From assembly GCA_024699855.1 (NCBI GenBank), contig JAMPIQ010000002.1:17670001-17734000 (forward strand): a DNA stretch of 64,000 nucleotides. Direction: 5' to 3'. Source of the stretch: Aphelenchoides besseyi (lineage: Eukaryota > Nematoda > Chromadorea > Rhabditida > Aphelenchoididae). Under the pieces are notes generated by a model. That model saw only the letters and a list, made by a program, of their open reading frames with translations, did no database searches and was not told the origin of the DNA. This document shows positions 12,001-24,493 of this stretch, in pieces. Each line of letters opens with the position of its first letter. Position 1 is the first letter of the stretch. Made by a program: the position numbers and the translations under genes.

Positions 12001-14030
12001 AATAATCCACGGACGTCCATTGACTGGTGTTGGAGTCTCAGAACCTGCGGATTAACGAGAATGAATCTTCGAAAGGAATTCCCAACACAAGAAAGAACTG
12101 TTGAGAAGTCTGATAAAAATCGAAATGTTTTTAGAACGTTAGACACAAGTTTTCATTTCATGAAAACAGTATTAGACGTAAACAACAAAAACGTTGACGA
12201 TAAACTTCGATGACAATTCACTTACGTCTGGACTCCGAGCCGGGCAAAACCAACGACGATCGTTTGGATTTTGAATTGGCCGAATCCGTGGTTTTTTGTC
12301 TTCGATTCTGTATGTCATCAGAAGGCAATGGTGTTGATTTGTTCGATCCACTATTTGTAGCCGTTCCGTTCACTTCGTTCGTTGCACTTGATTCCGTTGA
12401 GTTGAGATACGACGAACGCCAATTGGAGAGATTGCTACCGGTTGTGTTGTTTGTATTCGTGTTCGTTGGTATGTTTAATGGTGAACTGCGTCCACTTTCG
12501 TTACCAACACGCAATCGATTGCTTCGTGAATTGCGACTTCCATTCGTCGATTCGTCTTCCAAATCCACGTTCGTGGGTTGTCGACGACGAAACGGAGATG
12601 TATCGTCGTCCAAAGCTCGACGATATCTAGAAGATATTTTTAATCGGAACTGCAATGATTTCGTTTACTTCGATTGACGTTGATTGCTTTCTTCCAAATT
12701 TGATCGATAGCTCGTGCGATAAGAGTCACTTTCCAATCCCATACGTAGTGGTCTTGGCAAATACTGTTGTTCCAGTGGTAAATAACGACCAGCAAACTGA
12801 GGCAGCGAAACGGTCAGTTCGCCGAAATTGGATATTGCCGTTGGCAGTTTGGAAGCATCGTCTCCCGGTGAGAAACGAATCTTCTTCGAAAACAAGTCTT
12901 CGCTATCCGGCTGAAAGTGTTAATTGTCAATGCCCTTCATCAAAAGGTTCAAGTCGATGTTGTCAAATAGGAGCAAATGCACGTACCTGAAAGCTACGCA
13001 AATACTCGACACCGTCCACAAACACCGTTTTGTAGCGACACAACTCCTCGTCTTTTACTTCCAAACTTCCGCTCAACGCCGCATCGACCCACGAACACGC
13101 GTCGCTGAGGTTTTTGCGTTCAACATCGAGAACATCTTGTAGCGATTGCATCAGACGTTTTTCGTTTTGATGAAAAGTATCGACCTCGCTCAAAAAGTGG
13201 TCTTCTCGACGTTTCAATTCACCTGCGTAGCGTTGAAAATATTCACGGATTTCGGTTTTTGTTGTTTCTGCATTTGACTCCAATTGTCCCATTCCTTTGT
13301 TCATTCCTTCGGACGCTTCTTTAACGCGATTGGACAGTCGACGAATCTAAAACAGCGCATCAAATGACTTCATTGGTTTTCCTACTTGATTTAGCAATCG
13401 ACCAAGATCCCGTTTCAACATCTCGATATGTGCACTGCGACATTCTCTGCACGCTTTGCGCTAAACCACAAATTCAAAACGTTGGCAAGAATTTGGTTAC
13501 CTCGCAGTGATGACAGATGTCTAGCTCGGCTTTTTCGTCACAAATTTTGCATCTTTCCATATTGTACCTACGAGACGTTGTAAGAACGAACTTAACATAC
13601 AGACCTGTGAATATACGCTTCAATTTGTTCGGAAGTATCATTTGTTGCTTCCAAGTGAATGTCCAAAAATCCCGCAAGTGTTAGGTTGGTTGGAAAGCCC
13701 TTGGCACCATCGTACGGTATGGCATGTTCAGCCCGGCATTCGGGACATTTAAGATTATGATGAATTGTATCCGCATAGCTGTCCAAGCACGGCAAACAAT
13801 AAGTGTGTTGACATGGGAGAAGTTTAGGGGTTCTAGGAGTTTAAAGCCATGAGCGACTTTCGTCCGGTCACCTACTTGTATCGATCTAAACAAATCGAAC
13901 AGGTGAGTAGTTGTTCGATCTTTTCTAGTGGATTAACGTGGTTCTCTTGATTATGTGGCAAAATTGTTTGCGGTGATTTGCGCACCGTTCCACCGCCGTT
14001 CTCGGCGGCTCCCGTTTCCGAAGTGAGCAT
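9014..14030 (-). CDS. nhl-1: RING/B-box/coiled-coil/NHL-repeat protein (NHL-1/TRIM32-like E3 ligase)
   Basis: This is the longest gene of the window, about ten minus-strand exons from ATG 14028-14030 to TAA 9014-9016. After about 45 residues comes a C3HC4 RING: C-S-I-C-L-D-R-Y, then L-P-C-Q-H-T-Y-C, then L-K-C-P-E-C-R-A-E-H. A small zinc-binding block with CKICDEKAELDICHHCE follows, then a coiled coil (about 13300-12980), then long Ser/Thr/Pro-rich linkers (12900 to about 10100). At the C-terminus are NHL repeats, with repeated signatures such as FGRRGDADGEF, NHRIQIF, GVAVDE and SDSNNHRI, which form a six-bladed propeller. The RING and spacing resemble C. elegans NHL-1 and TRIM32/Thin, which act as ubiquitin ligases. 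Exon borders in the linker region are less certain than at the two ends. Confidence 0.85.
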
Positions 14031-15710
14031 ATCTGCAAATAGAAACATTCATTCAATCACAACCAATTGTTCGTATATTTTCGACACCAATTGTTTCCTC
14101 ATTCGTACCGAAACGTGTCGATCTGCTGAGCATAATCACGTGTTCATTTCACGTTTGATCTCAGACATCAATCAGCTGATCCGATGTTTTTCTCTGGAGA
14201 GTTTGCTCGGTGGTTTCAAGCAACAAAAACGGTCGGTCAAGTGATTGTCCAAACGTTGTTACTGATAGCCGATGTTGCAAAATTGATTGAAGTTACGATT
14301 TCAAAAATGCTCGAAACGATGAATTTCAACAAACAGTCTGACAAAAAGCGACGTTTACAAGCTCTATGATCTGTCGGCTTCAGTATACGAACATCATGTG
14401 TATTTTATTGTGAACGTACGTTTTCGGGATTGAAAAGTTGCAAACTACAGTTCGAAAGAAGCTTACCTTCTACACGTATATCACAATAATCAGTCGATAG
14501 AAAATGAAAGGCGACAACTCACAACAATATGATTATTTTTGAAACAAACTTTCGGGCGAGCTCAATACATCGGCTCGTCAAAAAATGGCAACCGTGAGGT
14601 TTAAGCAAAGCAAAAAAAATCTGATCGGGCGGGAACGGAGGGCCGATCTATGAGGGACAAAGGGACCTCTCGTTCCGAAATCTCGAACGAAAAACCGTCG
14701 TGTGAGATGCGGATCGTGAAGTCCAAACAGATGAAGAGGAGGCTCGTGGATCCGTCCGTACGATCACACGCCCCAATGTGCTTCTGCTGAGTGCGGTTAG
14801 CGGCGACCTTTTGGACTCTATCATCTCAACTCGTTTGTTCGCAATCTCTTCGTTTTTAACTACCACCTCAGGGCGGAGAAAACTTCGGCAAAAACTTTTA
14901 ATTTGAGATCAAATCTCCAGGTGTCCAGCGAATTCGTTGGCTTCATTGGAGCCGCCATTTGGAACGAATATTGTCCTTGCGAGGCCCACAACAAAGATGG
15001 TGATTGAACGATTTAAATGACTTTCAAGTTGACATAAAATGTTTCGGCAAAAGTTTCCGAGCAAAATCAGGTTCATGTTATGTTACAAGGGGAATGTTTG
15101 GTATCACGTGCGACTTCAACGATCGACGATTTCTGTTCGGAAATTCTGTGCATAAGATTTGGTTCAATCGAATCGTATGTTCAATGAATTGGTTGAGAAG
15201 CGGCGCTATTCCGGCTGCCGATTATGTTCTTTGATTGCGATGTCGGATTCTCGATGGGTTATTACCGACGACGAGAAAGAGAAAATGATTTTGCGTGCTT
15301 GAATCGGTTGGATAACCACTTTCGCTCGTCAGCCGCCATTCTTCTTCCACCGCACACTCATCGATAAGAATGAAGGGAATTGCAATCATGACTCCTAAAC
15401 ACCTCTATGATCCAACAGAGCAAGACACCTGGAACGACCAGTGATTTTAAGCAATAAATCAGTTGAAATGACGAACCTTCAATGATTGGAATGGCCGGGT
15501 AGGCGGGCGCGTATTTCACTTTCAATAACCGCTACGAGAGTAATGAGCTCGCTGGAAAATGGATGGATGTCCGGAAAGAATGTCGGGTTGCTGTGCCGTG
15601 AAAACTGGTTGTCGCACAAAAACGTCAAACTGATCGCTTAGCTTTCCGTGTTCTGTTAATATTTCTCTGTTGACACTTCACGATCGCGGTTCACCATAAG
15701 GCGGTTGGAA
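14031..15710. other. Divergent promoter region between the NHL and vWA genes
   Basis: The two flanking genes face away from each other, so both promoters must lie here. Around 14560-14870 and 14930-15000 the sequence is GC- and CpG-richer than the flanks. It contains GCCGCCATTTGG near 14949 and GCCGCCATTC near 15332, which resemble YY1-type GCCGCCAT sites; similar words recur in other intergenic CpG-rich islands of this window. No coding sequence is supported. Confidence 0.4.
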
Positions 15711-18244
15711 ATGTTTAGATTTTGGCTTTTCGTTTTCGCCTTTCAAATGGCCATTGGACAGCAAATTGAATTCGGCTCTGGCGATGAGGGATCGGGAATG
15801 GTCGAAGCGGTATCCATTACTCGCGCAGACATTCTCGAATCCATCGATCCGCAAGAAGACATGGATCTGTTGGCGGCAGTCGAAACCGAAACATTGCCCG
15901 AAGAGCTTCGAGTAGCTTTCAGCAACGACGAAACCGACAGTATCAAGCTAATCGATGTAAACGCACCGGAAAATCAAGAAGAACCCTTAACTACGCCAAC
16001 CAAAGAACCGCCACGTCGTAAGCCATCGAAAACGAATTTGGTTGTACTCGAAGGTAATTTTGATGCATCATATTGAAATCTAAGTATGTTTTTGCAGAAA
16101 CTTGTTTACCCAAATTGGATCTCATTTTCTTGCTTGACACTTCTGGAGCCATCCAACAAATTTATCAGGAGCATGTTCGTTGGGCGGTTTCACTTGTCGA
16201 TTCGCTGCCCATTGAACCCGATTCAGTTCGTGTCGCAGCGGTACAATATGCCGGATTTCCATTGACTGAATTCGCTCTTGGTACCTATCCATCGGCCGAG
16301 GACATTCGACAACATTTGTCTAACATCAATACCGACATTCGACCGGGTATCACGCGTACCGGATATGCATTACGAAAAGCAGAATCTGAATTGTTTCTAC
16401 CGGATCGAGGTGCAAGGTCGGTTTTCATTGATTCCATCAATTCGAATGATCTTTGGATTTAGAGATGATGCTGTCAAAGTGATTGTTCTATTCACAGACG
16501 GCGCATCCGTAGACGATCCGTTGAAACCGGCACAACAACTTCGAGATCTGAAAGGCGTAAAGATTTACGTTGTTTGTCTGAAACCTGATGCCGTCGGTCA
16601 AACACAAATGAACCGAATTGCTGGAGACTCCGAAAACGTGTTTGGGTAAGTGATCTTTCAACGACAACCAATTTTCGAATATTCAGTCGAAACGATTTGA
16701 AACGGTTGCGAGAAACGCTGATTGGTGAAGCCGAGAAGATTCGCGCGTGTTCGCGAATTGGAGGTGCAATCAAACCGTTCAAATCGCATCGTTTCAACGG
16801 TCTTGGCAACTTCGCTTCTTTTGCTTCCAACGACAAGAATCATCTACGACACATGGTTTCCAACTCGGACATCAACGAGCTGTCTCGTGCTGCCGCTGCG
16901 ATTTCGGCTGCTCGTGTAACTGATGGTCCATCGACTTCGACACAATTGACAACGACCACCACTAAGCGAACTTTCTTAGGAGTTCAAGTCGTCGAGAGTG
17001 TGGAGCATGACGTTTTTGAAGATGCTCGATCGCTTTCAATTGCCGCATTGCATCGTGCGAAACCGAGTCGTCGTCCGTTACCGATTGTATCCACAGAACC
17101 TACAACGACAACAAACGCTTTCAGTAAAACGAAGAAATCGTTTAAGAGCGCGACTGAAAAAGCGTGGACACCAACTGGTCGTCGAGAGTTTACGATGACA
17201 ACGTCAACTCCACAATCTCAGTCAACTTCGACGATTTCTTCGGCTTTTCAAACTTCAACACGCAGTTTGCGTTTCCGAATTCCGGTGGTTCAAAACGCGG
17301 TCCCAATATTCGCGGGAAACGTCAACGCGGACAAACCTTCCGAACTCACCACTTATGTTCCAACATGGCGTCGAACTCCAACAACCATTAAACAGTAAGA
17401 ACAACTGTTTGAGTAGTAAAACAACTTATTTTTAGCCCCTTAACAACAACGACACTACGATCCCGCTTTGTTGAACAGTCCACACGCCTTAGCACTGAAG
17501 CCCCGATTTCTGTTTCGACTTCTCGTCTTCCAAAAATCCAACAAATTGCATCAACTTTACGACCATTGGAAATCGCGGCTTCACCAATCGGTACAACAAC
17601 TCAACGCTCGTTCACAGCCACTCAGATCATTCAACGAGCACGTTCATTTGCAACAGGTAAGTGAGTTTTGCAGTCAACAGTTGACGTTGAAATCTTTAGC
17701 CGGTGCTTGTCCACACGATATTCTGTTCATCATGGACTCGTCTGGTTCGATTCAAAAGTCATACGACATTCAAAAAGCCTATTTATTGGACTTGTTGTCG
17801 CGAATTCAAATCGGAAACGAAACTCATCGCGTTGCGTTGTTGCAATTTTCGGGCAGTCGAATTCAGAAGACCGAATGGACGTACGATTCCTTTGCCGATA
17901 GTCCCGCCTTAATGAGAGCAACCGAGCAAATTCGCTACCTCACCGGCACCACTTTCATCGGAGCCGCATTGACAAGTGCACGACAGATATTGGAAAGTCG
18001 ACGTCGTGACGTGTCGTCGCTAGTTGTTTTGTTGAGCGATGGATTCTCGCAGGACGATGCAACTCGTGCCGCCGAACAGATTCGTGCACTGCCGAACTTG
18101 GAGTTCTATGCCTTAAGTGTTTCCGAGCTGAGCAACATGCAACTGCTGACCACGTTGGTCGGTTCGGAAAAAAGAGTCTTCACGGGCTCTGAATCCGACG
18201 AATTGAAGCATTTGATTCTGAACCGATTGCATTGCCGAGTTTAA
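15711..18244 (+). CDS. Secreted protein with two von Willebrand A domains
   Basis: Six exons (15711-16053, 16098-16416, 16463-16645, 16687-17394, 17436-17656, 17700-18244) give 772 residues. A signal peptide (MFRFWLFVFAFQMAIGQ) is followed by an acidic spacer and vWA 1 (about residues 120-330). Then comes a Thr/Ser-rich, probably O-glycosylated linker of about 260 residues, and vWA 2 at the C-terminus (DILFIMDSSGSIQ to the end). vWA 2 has the full metal-site motif D-x-S-x-S. vWA 1 has D-T-S-G-A, losing the second Ser, so metal binding there may be weakened. Such proteins usually work in extracellular matrix or cuticle adhesion. The ATG at 15711 sits directly before the signal peptide. Confidence 0.85.
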
Positions 18245-19062
18245 ATCCACCAGTTAATCATAATAACGATGTACATGTTGTTTGTTTTTGTAATAAACGT
18301 TTGTGTTCATGAACAAAACTGTTAATCGATGACTTTGACATCTCCAAAAACTGTTGCATGTTGATTAGATTTGCGACGATATCATTGCTATTGGATTGCA
18401 CTAACTTCAATGCCCTTAAACTTCTCATCATTTAGCCGAAAGTCTTCTAAACGAAAATTGTTGTGATCACCAGCCACTCTTCGCTCTCGCTGTCCAGTTG
18501 AAGGCACACTATATTACTGTTGTAAAAATCATGTTCTTGCTTAAACGACGACAATAGATTTAGTTCAATAGACCAGTGAGGTTTTCGTTTCAAAGCCACG
18601 AATTCATTTTATTTGCGTTTAGTTCAAATAAGGTTTTGAGTGCTTAAAACATCTTTCACCGAGAATCAACAATTCGAATCTTCAGCGGACTGTTTCTCGA
18701 TTATGAAAAGGTTGGCATCGACCAATAACTTCAATCAGTAGGTCAGCGGATTGTTGCGACATGTTTTAGTTGAGTCGACTTCGTAGTTTTCCTCAACGTT
18801 TTGGTGCAGAATATGCATAAATCTACTCATGACGTATTGCAGCCATGTTGTTGGTGATCCCGATAGTAGTGAGTTTAAGGAAGCTGCGCGACTTTTGATT
18901 GTGATCCAAAAGCATTTAAGTCTTTAGCGTATTTTGATGACAGAAAGATGTTTGAACGCGATGTAAATTTGCTTTTTTGTCGTGTTTTCATGCACGAACG
19001 CCAATTTGAATGTTCATATTCTCGCTCAAATGATCTATTTTTAGGAAGACCACAAGCCGGAG
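18245..19062. other. Intergenic stretch before the SR gene
   Basis: Only the 3' UTR of the vWA gene (AATAAA near 18291) can be supported. An acceptor-like TTTTTAG lies 20 bp ahead of the SR protein ATG, so part of this stretch may be a 5' UTR intron. No other gene is seen. Confidence 0.4.
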
Positions 19063-19772
19063 ATGTCGAAGCAAGTTTTCGTTGGGTTAGTTTCTCACAC
19101 ACGCTAAACGACCAATCGTACTTTTTAGCCGATTGTCGGAGGAAACGAAGTTTGCCGATATTGAACGTCTATTCCAGGTTTGTTCTCGACATGAAAATTG
19201 TGCTCAGTCATTTGTTAGGGATATGGACGGATCCGGCAGATCACCCTGAGGCACGACTATGCGTTTGTTGAGCTGTCTGATCCACGAGATGCAGAGGTAG
19301 TTCGATTAATTATTGATTTAAATGAATTGATTGTTTCAGAACGCTGTTCACGCTTTGGACGGCGAATGGATGCTTGGAACGCGGTAAACGGCATTTATCG
19401 TTTATTTTCACTATTTGAATTATAGAGTTGTCGTCAACTACGCGAGATCAAAACCAACTCACGTTAATCGAAATGGACATTCGTATCCGGGACGCCGACT
19501 AACGCGCAGACGATCTTATACACACAGCCGTTCCCGCTCTCCAATGTAATTTAACATCATTGTTGAATTATATGCAATGTAAATTTAGCCGTCGCTCACA
19601 CTTGCAAGATGAAAATCGCCGGAACAACGAGCACTCAACCAGTCCTTCGCAAAATCCTGTCGATCTGAAAGTCAAAATTAAGCAGGAATATGAAACATCA
19701 CAAGAGATTGAAACTGCTTATCATTTGAATAGTTTTCGTGACTTCGATAATGTCGTAGTTAAACATGAATAA
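19063..19772 (+). CDS. SR-type splicing factor (SRSF4/5/6-like, single RRM)
   Basis: Six exons (19063-19085, 19129-19177, 19219-19296, 19340-19383, 19426-19545, 19589-19772) give 165 residues. One RRM fills residues 1-75: the RNP2 strand is VFVGRL and the RNP1 strand is YAFVEL, with GYGRIRQI between them. After VVVNYARSKP come short RS-type stretches (RRLTRRRSY, SRSRSP), and the tail turns acidic and Lys/Glu-rich. The RRM reads like RRM1 of SRSF4/5/6, but the second pseudo-RRM and the long RS tail of those proteins are missing. The expected role is pre-mRNA splicing in the nucleus. The stop lies 184 bp from the stop of the convergent TBCK gene. Confidence 0.85.
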
Positions 19773-19956
19773 TTGGCAATATCTAGTTTCCCAAAATAAA
19801 TACTTGTTCGCAAACTTGATAGATTGTTTCATAATAAATTTATTAAAGAACTTCAATTTAACAACAACATTTACAGGAGTAGAGTGCAGTCGTCAACGTA
19901 AATGCAGACCCGATCGATACCGTTGGCCACGCATTCACAACCCGCCTAAAAGATGA

Positions 19957-22777
19957 TTAATCAGAGTTTGTCGGGTTTTTGGAACCCACGGATTTGGCAC
20001 TTAAATAGGGTGCAATATCGAACAAACAAATGATATGTTGCTTCTGAAATGCCGATTCAACAGCTCCACCAGCGATTTGAGTGAATGTCTCCGTAGAATA
20101 CTCGTTGACCTCGAAACAACAACTGATACTTCCGGGTATCGGCTGTTTGGTGTGACTGAAATTGTTGTTTAACCAACAAGTGTTCCTTGTCCTACATAAA
20201 CTCCGGACGAAGATCAATCATGAGCACGGTCTCAGTCTTCATCAGTTGAGCCAAATCTGATGCATAAACCGGCGGGCACGAACACTCTTGCCAATCGTAA
20301 CGGTACGTCTTTGTGAGCGGATATTTCCTTCGTAAATGAGTCGAAGAATGAACTCGCGCCACACAACCCAACGGAACGGAGTTGTACAGTTTCCACGAAT
20401 TGGTCACAATACTATCAATGGGAACATCTGCAACGTTCCGATTGCGTCGACGATTCAGTAGCCATTCAATTACCAGGCAAATCCGAGAAGAGCAAAATAG
20501 CGTCGTTGAATTGAGCACTCATAAGTGAGTTTCGTAAATATGACAAAATCGAAACACCAACGAAAAGCGGAAAGGATGAGTCGGCCAACAGAAGTGAATC
20601 CCACAAATGAAATAGTTTGTGCAGTGGAAGAACATGAGCAAAACTTGTTAGAAACCAGGGTATCGAAAACAATTCGGGATGAAAGTCCAACGCTTTCAAA
20701 TGCTCGTAGAGTTGGGCATCAGTGAAAGACAGTAATTGCATAAACACCGATAGATACTCTGAAGCGGCAACAATCTTAGAACAAATTTAAACTACCAGCC
20801 TTGAATAACAACCGAGTTATCTTTCAGAAAGAAACCTCGCAAATAACGTTTGATGAAACGACGGAAACACGCATAAGCCATAGCTGAAATTGTTGTAACT
20901 CCAAATACAAATCTTTTCTTGAACATACGAAGATTATTGAAATTAAGATACAAAAACGGAGCAGCTAGCGAATCCAATCCTTGCCAGTAGACGTATTTCT
21001 TTTCGTATGACAACCACGACTTCAAAATCTGTTTTAATTTGTAATGAGCAGCAGGAGTTGCCATAAGTTCGTCGTACTAAACCAATCAATTTCCGATACA
21101 AAAACAAGCGAGATACCTGATGACATCGCGGAATGTCCACTTGCAGTTGACGATCGGATACTTGTTCGCTGATGCAATCGCATTGTGTGAACTCTTCGAG
21201 CGCTTCTTCCTGCGAAATGTCAAGCAAAGCGGCCCAAATAGAACCACGATAAACAGGAGGAATGTCTTTGGTCGACTCGAACATCAATCGATCTTTTGCA
21301 TATGGAAAACAACGCAGATATCTTCGCATCGTACACATTCGTACCGCTTGATAGTCAATATCACGCTCTTTGACAATCAAAGATTGATGATCAAGAGACG
21401 CATATTTGACCGCAATATGCGCACCATGTGAAATCTCGCAGCTGTAGCGAAATGCTATCCGATCCAATTGTTGAATCCTCTAAAGAAAAGATAAACAACA
21501 CCTTTGACATGCATTTACCTGATCCAAGTTCGATTGTGGAAGTGTATAGACGTTCATACTCACATCCAATAGTCGAGACTCTTCGTTTCCGTAGAGATGA
21601 AAATCTTCGGCAACAATCCTGGAACATAAACTGATCTTCTGAGAAGTAAAAAAGCTTACCATGGAAGTGATCGAATTGGTGGTCGCAGTTTAAGAACACC
21701 GCAATTCACCAAAATACTGCAAACATCTTGTCCGCACAGATTCCACAAATAGAAACGTTCGGTCAACGTAAAATCGGTTTGAAGAACTTCATTCTCGTCT
21801 ACTACGTTCTTTGAGTCGCTCGGACTTTTTATCTCGAATAATCGCTTGTACAACTCTTCAGCAGTTGGACGTTTTGAAGGAAAAAACTGCAAACAATCTT
21901 CAACAATTGCATAGTATTCCGAGGGTATAGTTGGCATTTGGAGGTTCGAGTTGTCGAAGTTGCTTTTCATTCGCTGAAGCAGTCCGGGAAGAATGGAGTT
22001 TCGATTGGCTGAAAACAGGAATTTTGATGAATGCAAAAATCAACTTACACTGACGAATCACATCGTTCAAAATCGAAAGAATCTGCTTCACATTCCAAAT
22101 CTCCTTCAATTTGTGTCGAGTAAAAGTCTCCAACAAAACGATTCCAATGGACCACACGTCCGATTTGGAGCTTGCAAATGCTCGATCCTCGTCCAACATG
22201 GCCAAGCGTTCCGGCGCACAATACCACGCACTACCAACCACATAATCGACATTCCGACACGCAATTTTGTGCAGACCATAACGAGCAATCTTGAGTTGTG
22301 GTCCGTCGTGGTCGGAGAGAAGCAAATCGTCGGTTGTTAAGAGCCCCAGAATCAGTAAGTTCTCGTGACAGAAACGAACTCCATCTACAACTTGAAGAAG
22401 AATCTGATGAATCCACGAATTGGATACTCTAAACAAGAAGAAAAATAGACAGCGAAATTGTTCTACTAACCTGTGCTTTTGAATAAAACTCCACAGACTT
22501 AGTTCATAGTGTTCGGATACCACAACCACAGTGTTCGTTGCTGAAACTCAAGAAATCGATGAAACAAAACGTTTGATGAATTACCCATGTGACATTGAAT
22601 TAACTCGAGATATGCGCACAGCGATGAATGAGTTAGAGCTCGAACATCCATGAAACGTCCCAACATTTGGCAGGCGGAAGTCGGAATTACTAATCCATTG
22701 GTTGAATAGGACACTAGAGACGTCGAAGAGTCTTCCGAGCACAACAAACACACCGCACCGAAGACCTGTTTTTGCAT
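19957..22777 (-). CDS. TBCK: TBCK: TBC-domain pseudokinase with rhodanese tail
   Basis: A multi-exon minus-strand gene from ATG 22775-22777 to TAA 19957-19959 follows the TBCK order. First is a kinase-like domain whose HRD and DFG motifs are degenerate ([12 protein letters not shown]) but whose [12 protein letters not shown] helix is kept, so it is a pseudokinase. Next is a TBC Rab-GAP domain with both catalytic fingers visible: the Arg in VDIPRCHQ and the Gln in YWQGLDS. Last is a short rhodanese-like end starting LMIDLRPEF without an obvious catalytic Cys. The human protein acts in mTOR signalling and endosomal trafficking (FERRY complex). The last splice, at 20165-20208, is a normal GT-AG of 44 nt. 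No disruptions seen. Confidence 0.85.
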
Positions 22778-23533
22778 TACGAACGTTCAGTCGTCCATTC
22801 GATTCAATGGCTGCATTAAAATCTTCGATTAAACAATAACACACACTCCAAAAGTAATAGACAACGAACACGTACGTTCAACTCAAACAGCACAAAAAAC
22901 AACCCACTACTGTACTTTATTCGTTATTTTCGTCTTCGTGAAAGTAAAATGTTTAATTCTGAAAATGCAATCGAACAACAACGCGTAAGTACAACACAAA
23001 GAACCAATGGGAGTTTGGCAAAATACTTGGAAGGGAATATGTTAAAAGACTGTAGCGAAAAGATTACGATTCCGGCAAGTAGCAACAATAAATAGAACTT
23101 CGTAGGAAACCAATGTTGATGAACAAAAAGAACTGCACATCATACGGAAACATTAAAATACCAGTTTAATCAAATGGATTAGTACGCAGTAAAGATCTTG
23201 GTGGTTTATTCAATTGCTTCGCAAAAATGCACGATAACTGAAAGCGAAACGAAAGCGTTGAAAGGTTTAGCGACAACGAGAATTTACATGAGAAGTCAAC
23301 AATTGGAAGTGTATTTACATTAGCACTTTTTTGGAGAAGTCTCCGGACAAATAAGAGAAATTGAAATACAAGGGTCGCCATATTGTGCTGCTTAACGAGA
23401 TATCCAAACATTTAATCAATAGCTGCCAAAGTTCCAAGAGATGAGTGTTGATTTAGTTTTCTGAAATTGTCGAATCGTTGAAACGTCCAAGCGAAATTTG
23501 ATCCCCAAATAAACAAATTTGTTTCCCACTTTT
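22778..23533. other. Short intergenic stretch between TBCK and the KCTD gene
   Basis: Both flanking genes run on the minus strand. This holds the upstream region of TBCK and the 3' UTR of the KCTD gene. A possible alternative last KCTD exon (acceptor TTTCAG near 23462, stop soon after) would change the final residues only. Nothing else is supported. Confidence 0.4.
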
Positions 23534-24493
23534 TTATGCAAAACCCAAGAACTTACGCATCGCTTTCTTCTGCAGGAACTGTGCCCGATCTGAACCCTCC
23601 AAATTCGAACAGTGATTGTCCAGCTCGGGATATTCGCGCGACACAACACAAAGGTATTCGGCGTGCATTTCACTCGAATGATAACTGCCAATGGGAACCA
23701 GCTGAAACGAAGGTATGAAAGTAGCTTTTGTTTGCCGGTTACCTGTTCGAATTTCCATCCATCGGACATCGCAGAAATCACACTTGTCAGCTCCTCTTCA
23801 TGACATTGAAGCACACGATAGACGTGTTTTGTCTGAAAATACGAGGGTAAGTACGTAAAGACGAAAATGAATAATTGGGCGAATTCTGAGTTCAAGAAAC
23901 TTACGAATTTCTTCGACTTCTCCAACAACCTTTCGGAGCATAGACTGATCAATCGTGGCAAATTATAGAACTCTGCTTCTTCCAACAATCCTAAACAAAC
24001 ATGTTTAAACAAAAAAGATTCCGTAGAAGTCACCTTCTTCCGAGAGTCCTTTGTCCAGCACCAGCTTTCCATGCCGGAGATAGTTGAGAACTGATGAAAA
24101 GTAGTCGGAGTCGCGATCGATCAAATACGCCCCACTATCATCCTACAAAACCAATCTCAAGTCAGGCACCAATAAAATTTAACTTACTTTTTCGCTCGAA
24201 AGCACCTCTTCGTCTTTGCAGAGTCGTGCCAGAAAAGAGGTCGGTTCACGTGAGAGTGTTTGTTTGGTTGTGAGGAATATCTGAAATGACAACCGTTGAC
24301 CAAATTCCTTAAATCAAATACCTACCTTTCCACCGACGTTCAATCGAACCCACGATTGCACTCGCGGTGTGTGCGGATCGGAAACCGTCGTGGTGCTTCC
24401 AGTTCCGTAGTCAGAGCTCGAGTAGCAGTTCGGTTTTCGCGAGTTCTCCGGCTCCACCAGTGCATCATCGAACTGCGATGAATCGGCGTCCAT
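23534..24493 (-). CDS. KCTD5: KCTD2/5/17-type BTB adaptor of CUL3 ligases
   Basis: About six minus-strand exons from ATG 24491-24493 to TAA 23534-23536. After about 50 residues the BTB/T1 domain begins WVRLNVGGK, continues with [18 protein letters not shown] and [19 protein letters not shown], and ends [13 protein letters not shown]...[14 protein letters not shown]. The C-terminal part has [22 protein letters not shown] and [10 protein letters not shown], the landmarks that separate KCTD2/5/17 from other KCTDs. These proteins form pentamers and bring substrates (for example G-beta-gamma) to cullin-3. Introns are normal GT-AG. The 3' end could instead splice to a tiny last exon. No damage is seen. 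Confidence 0.88.
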
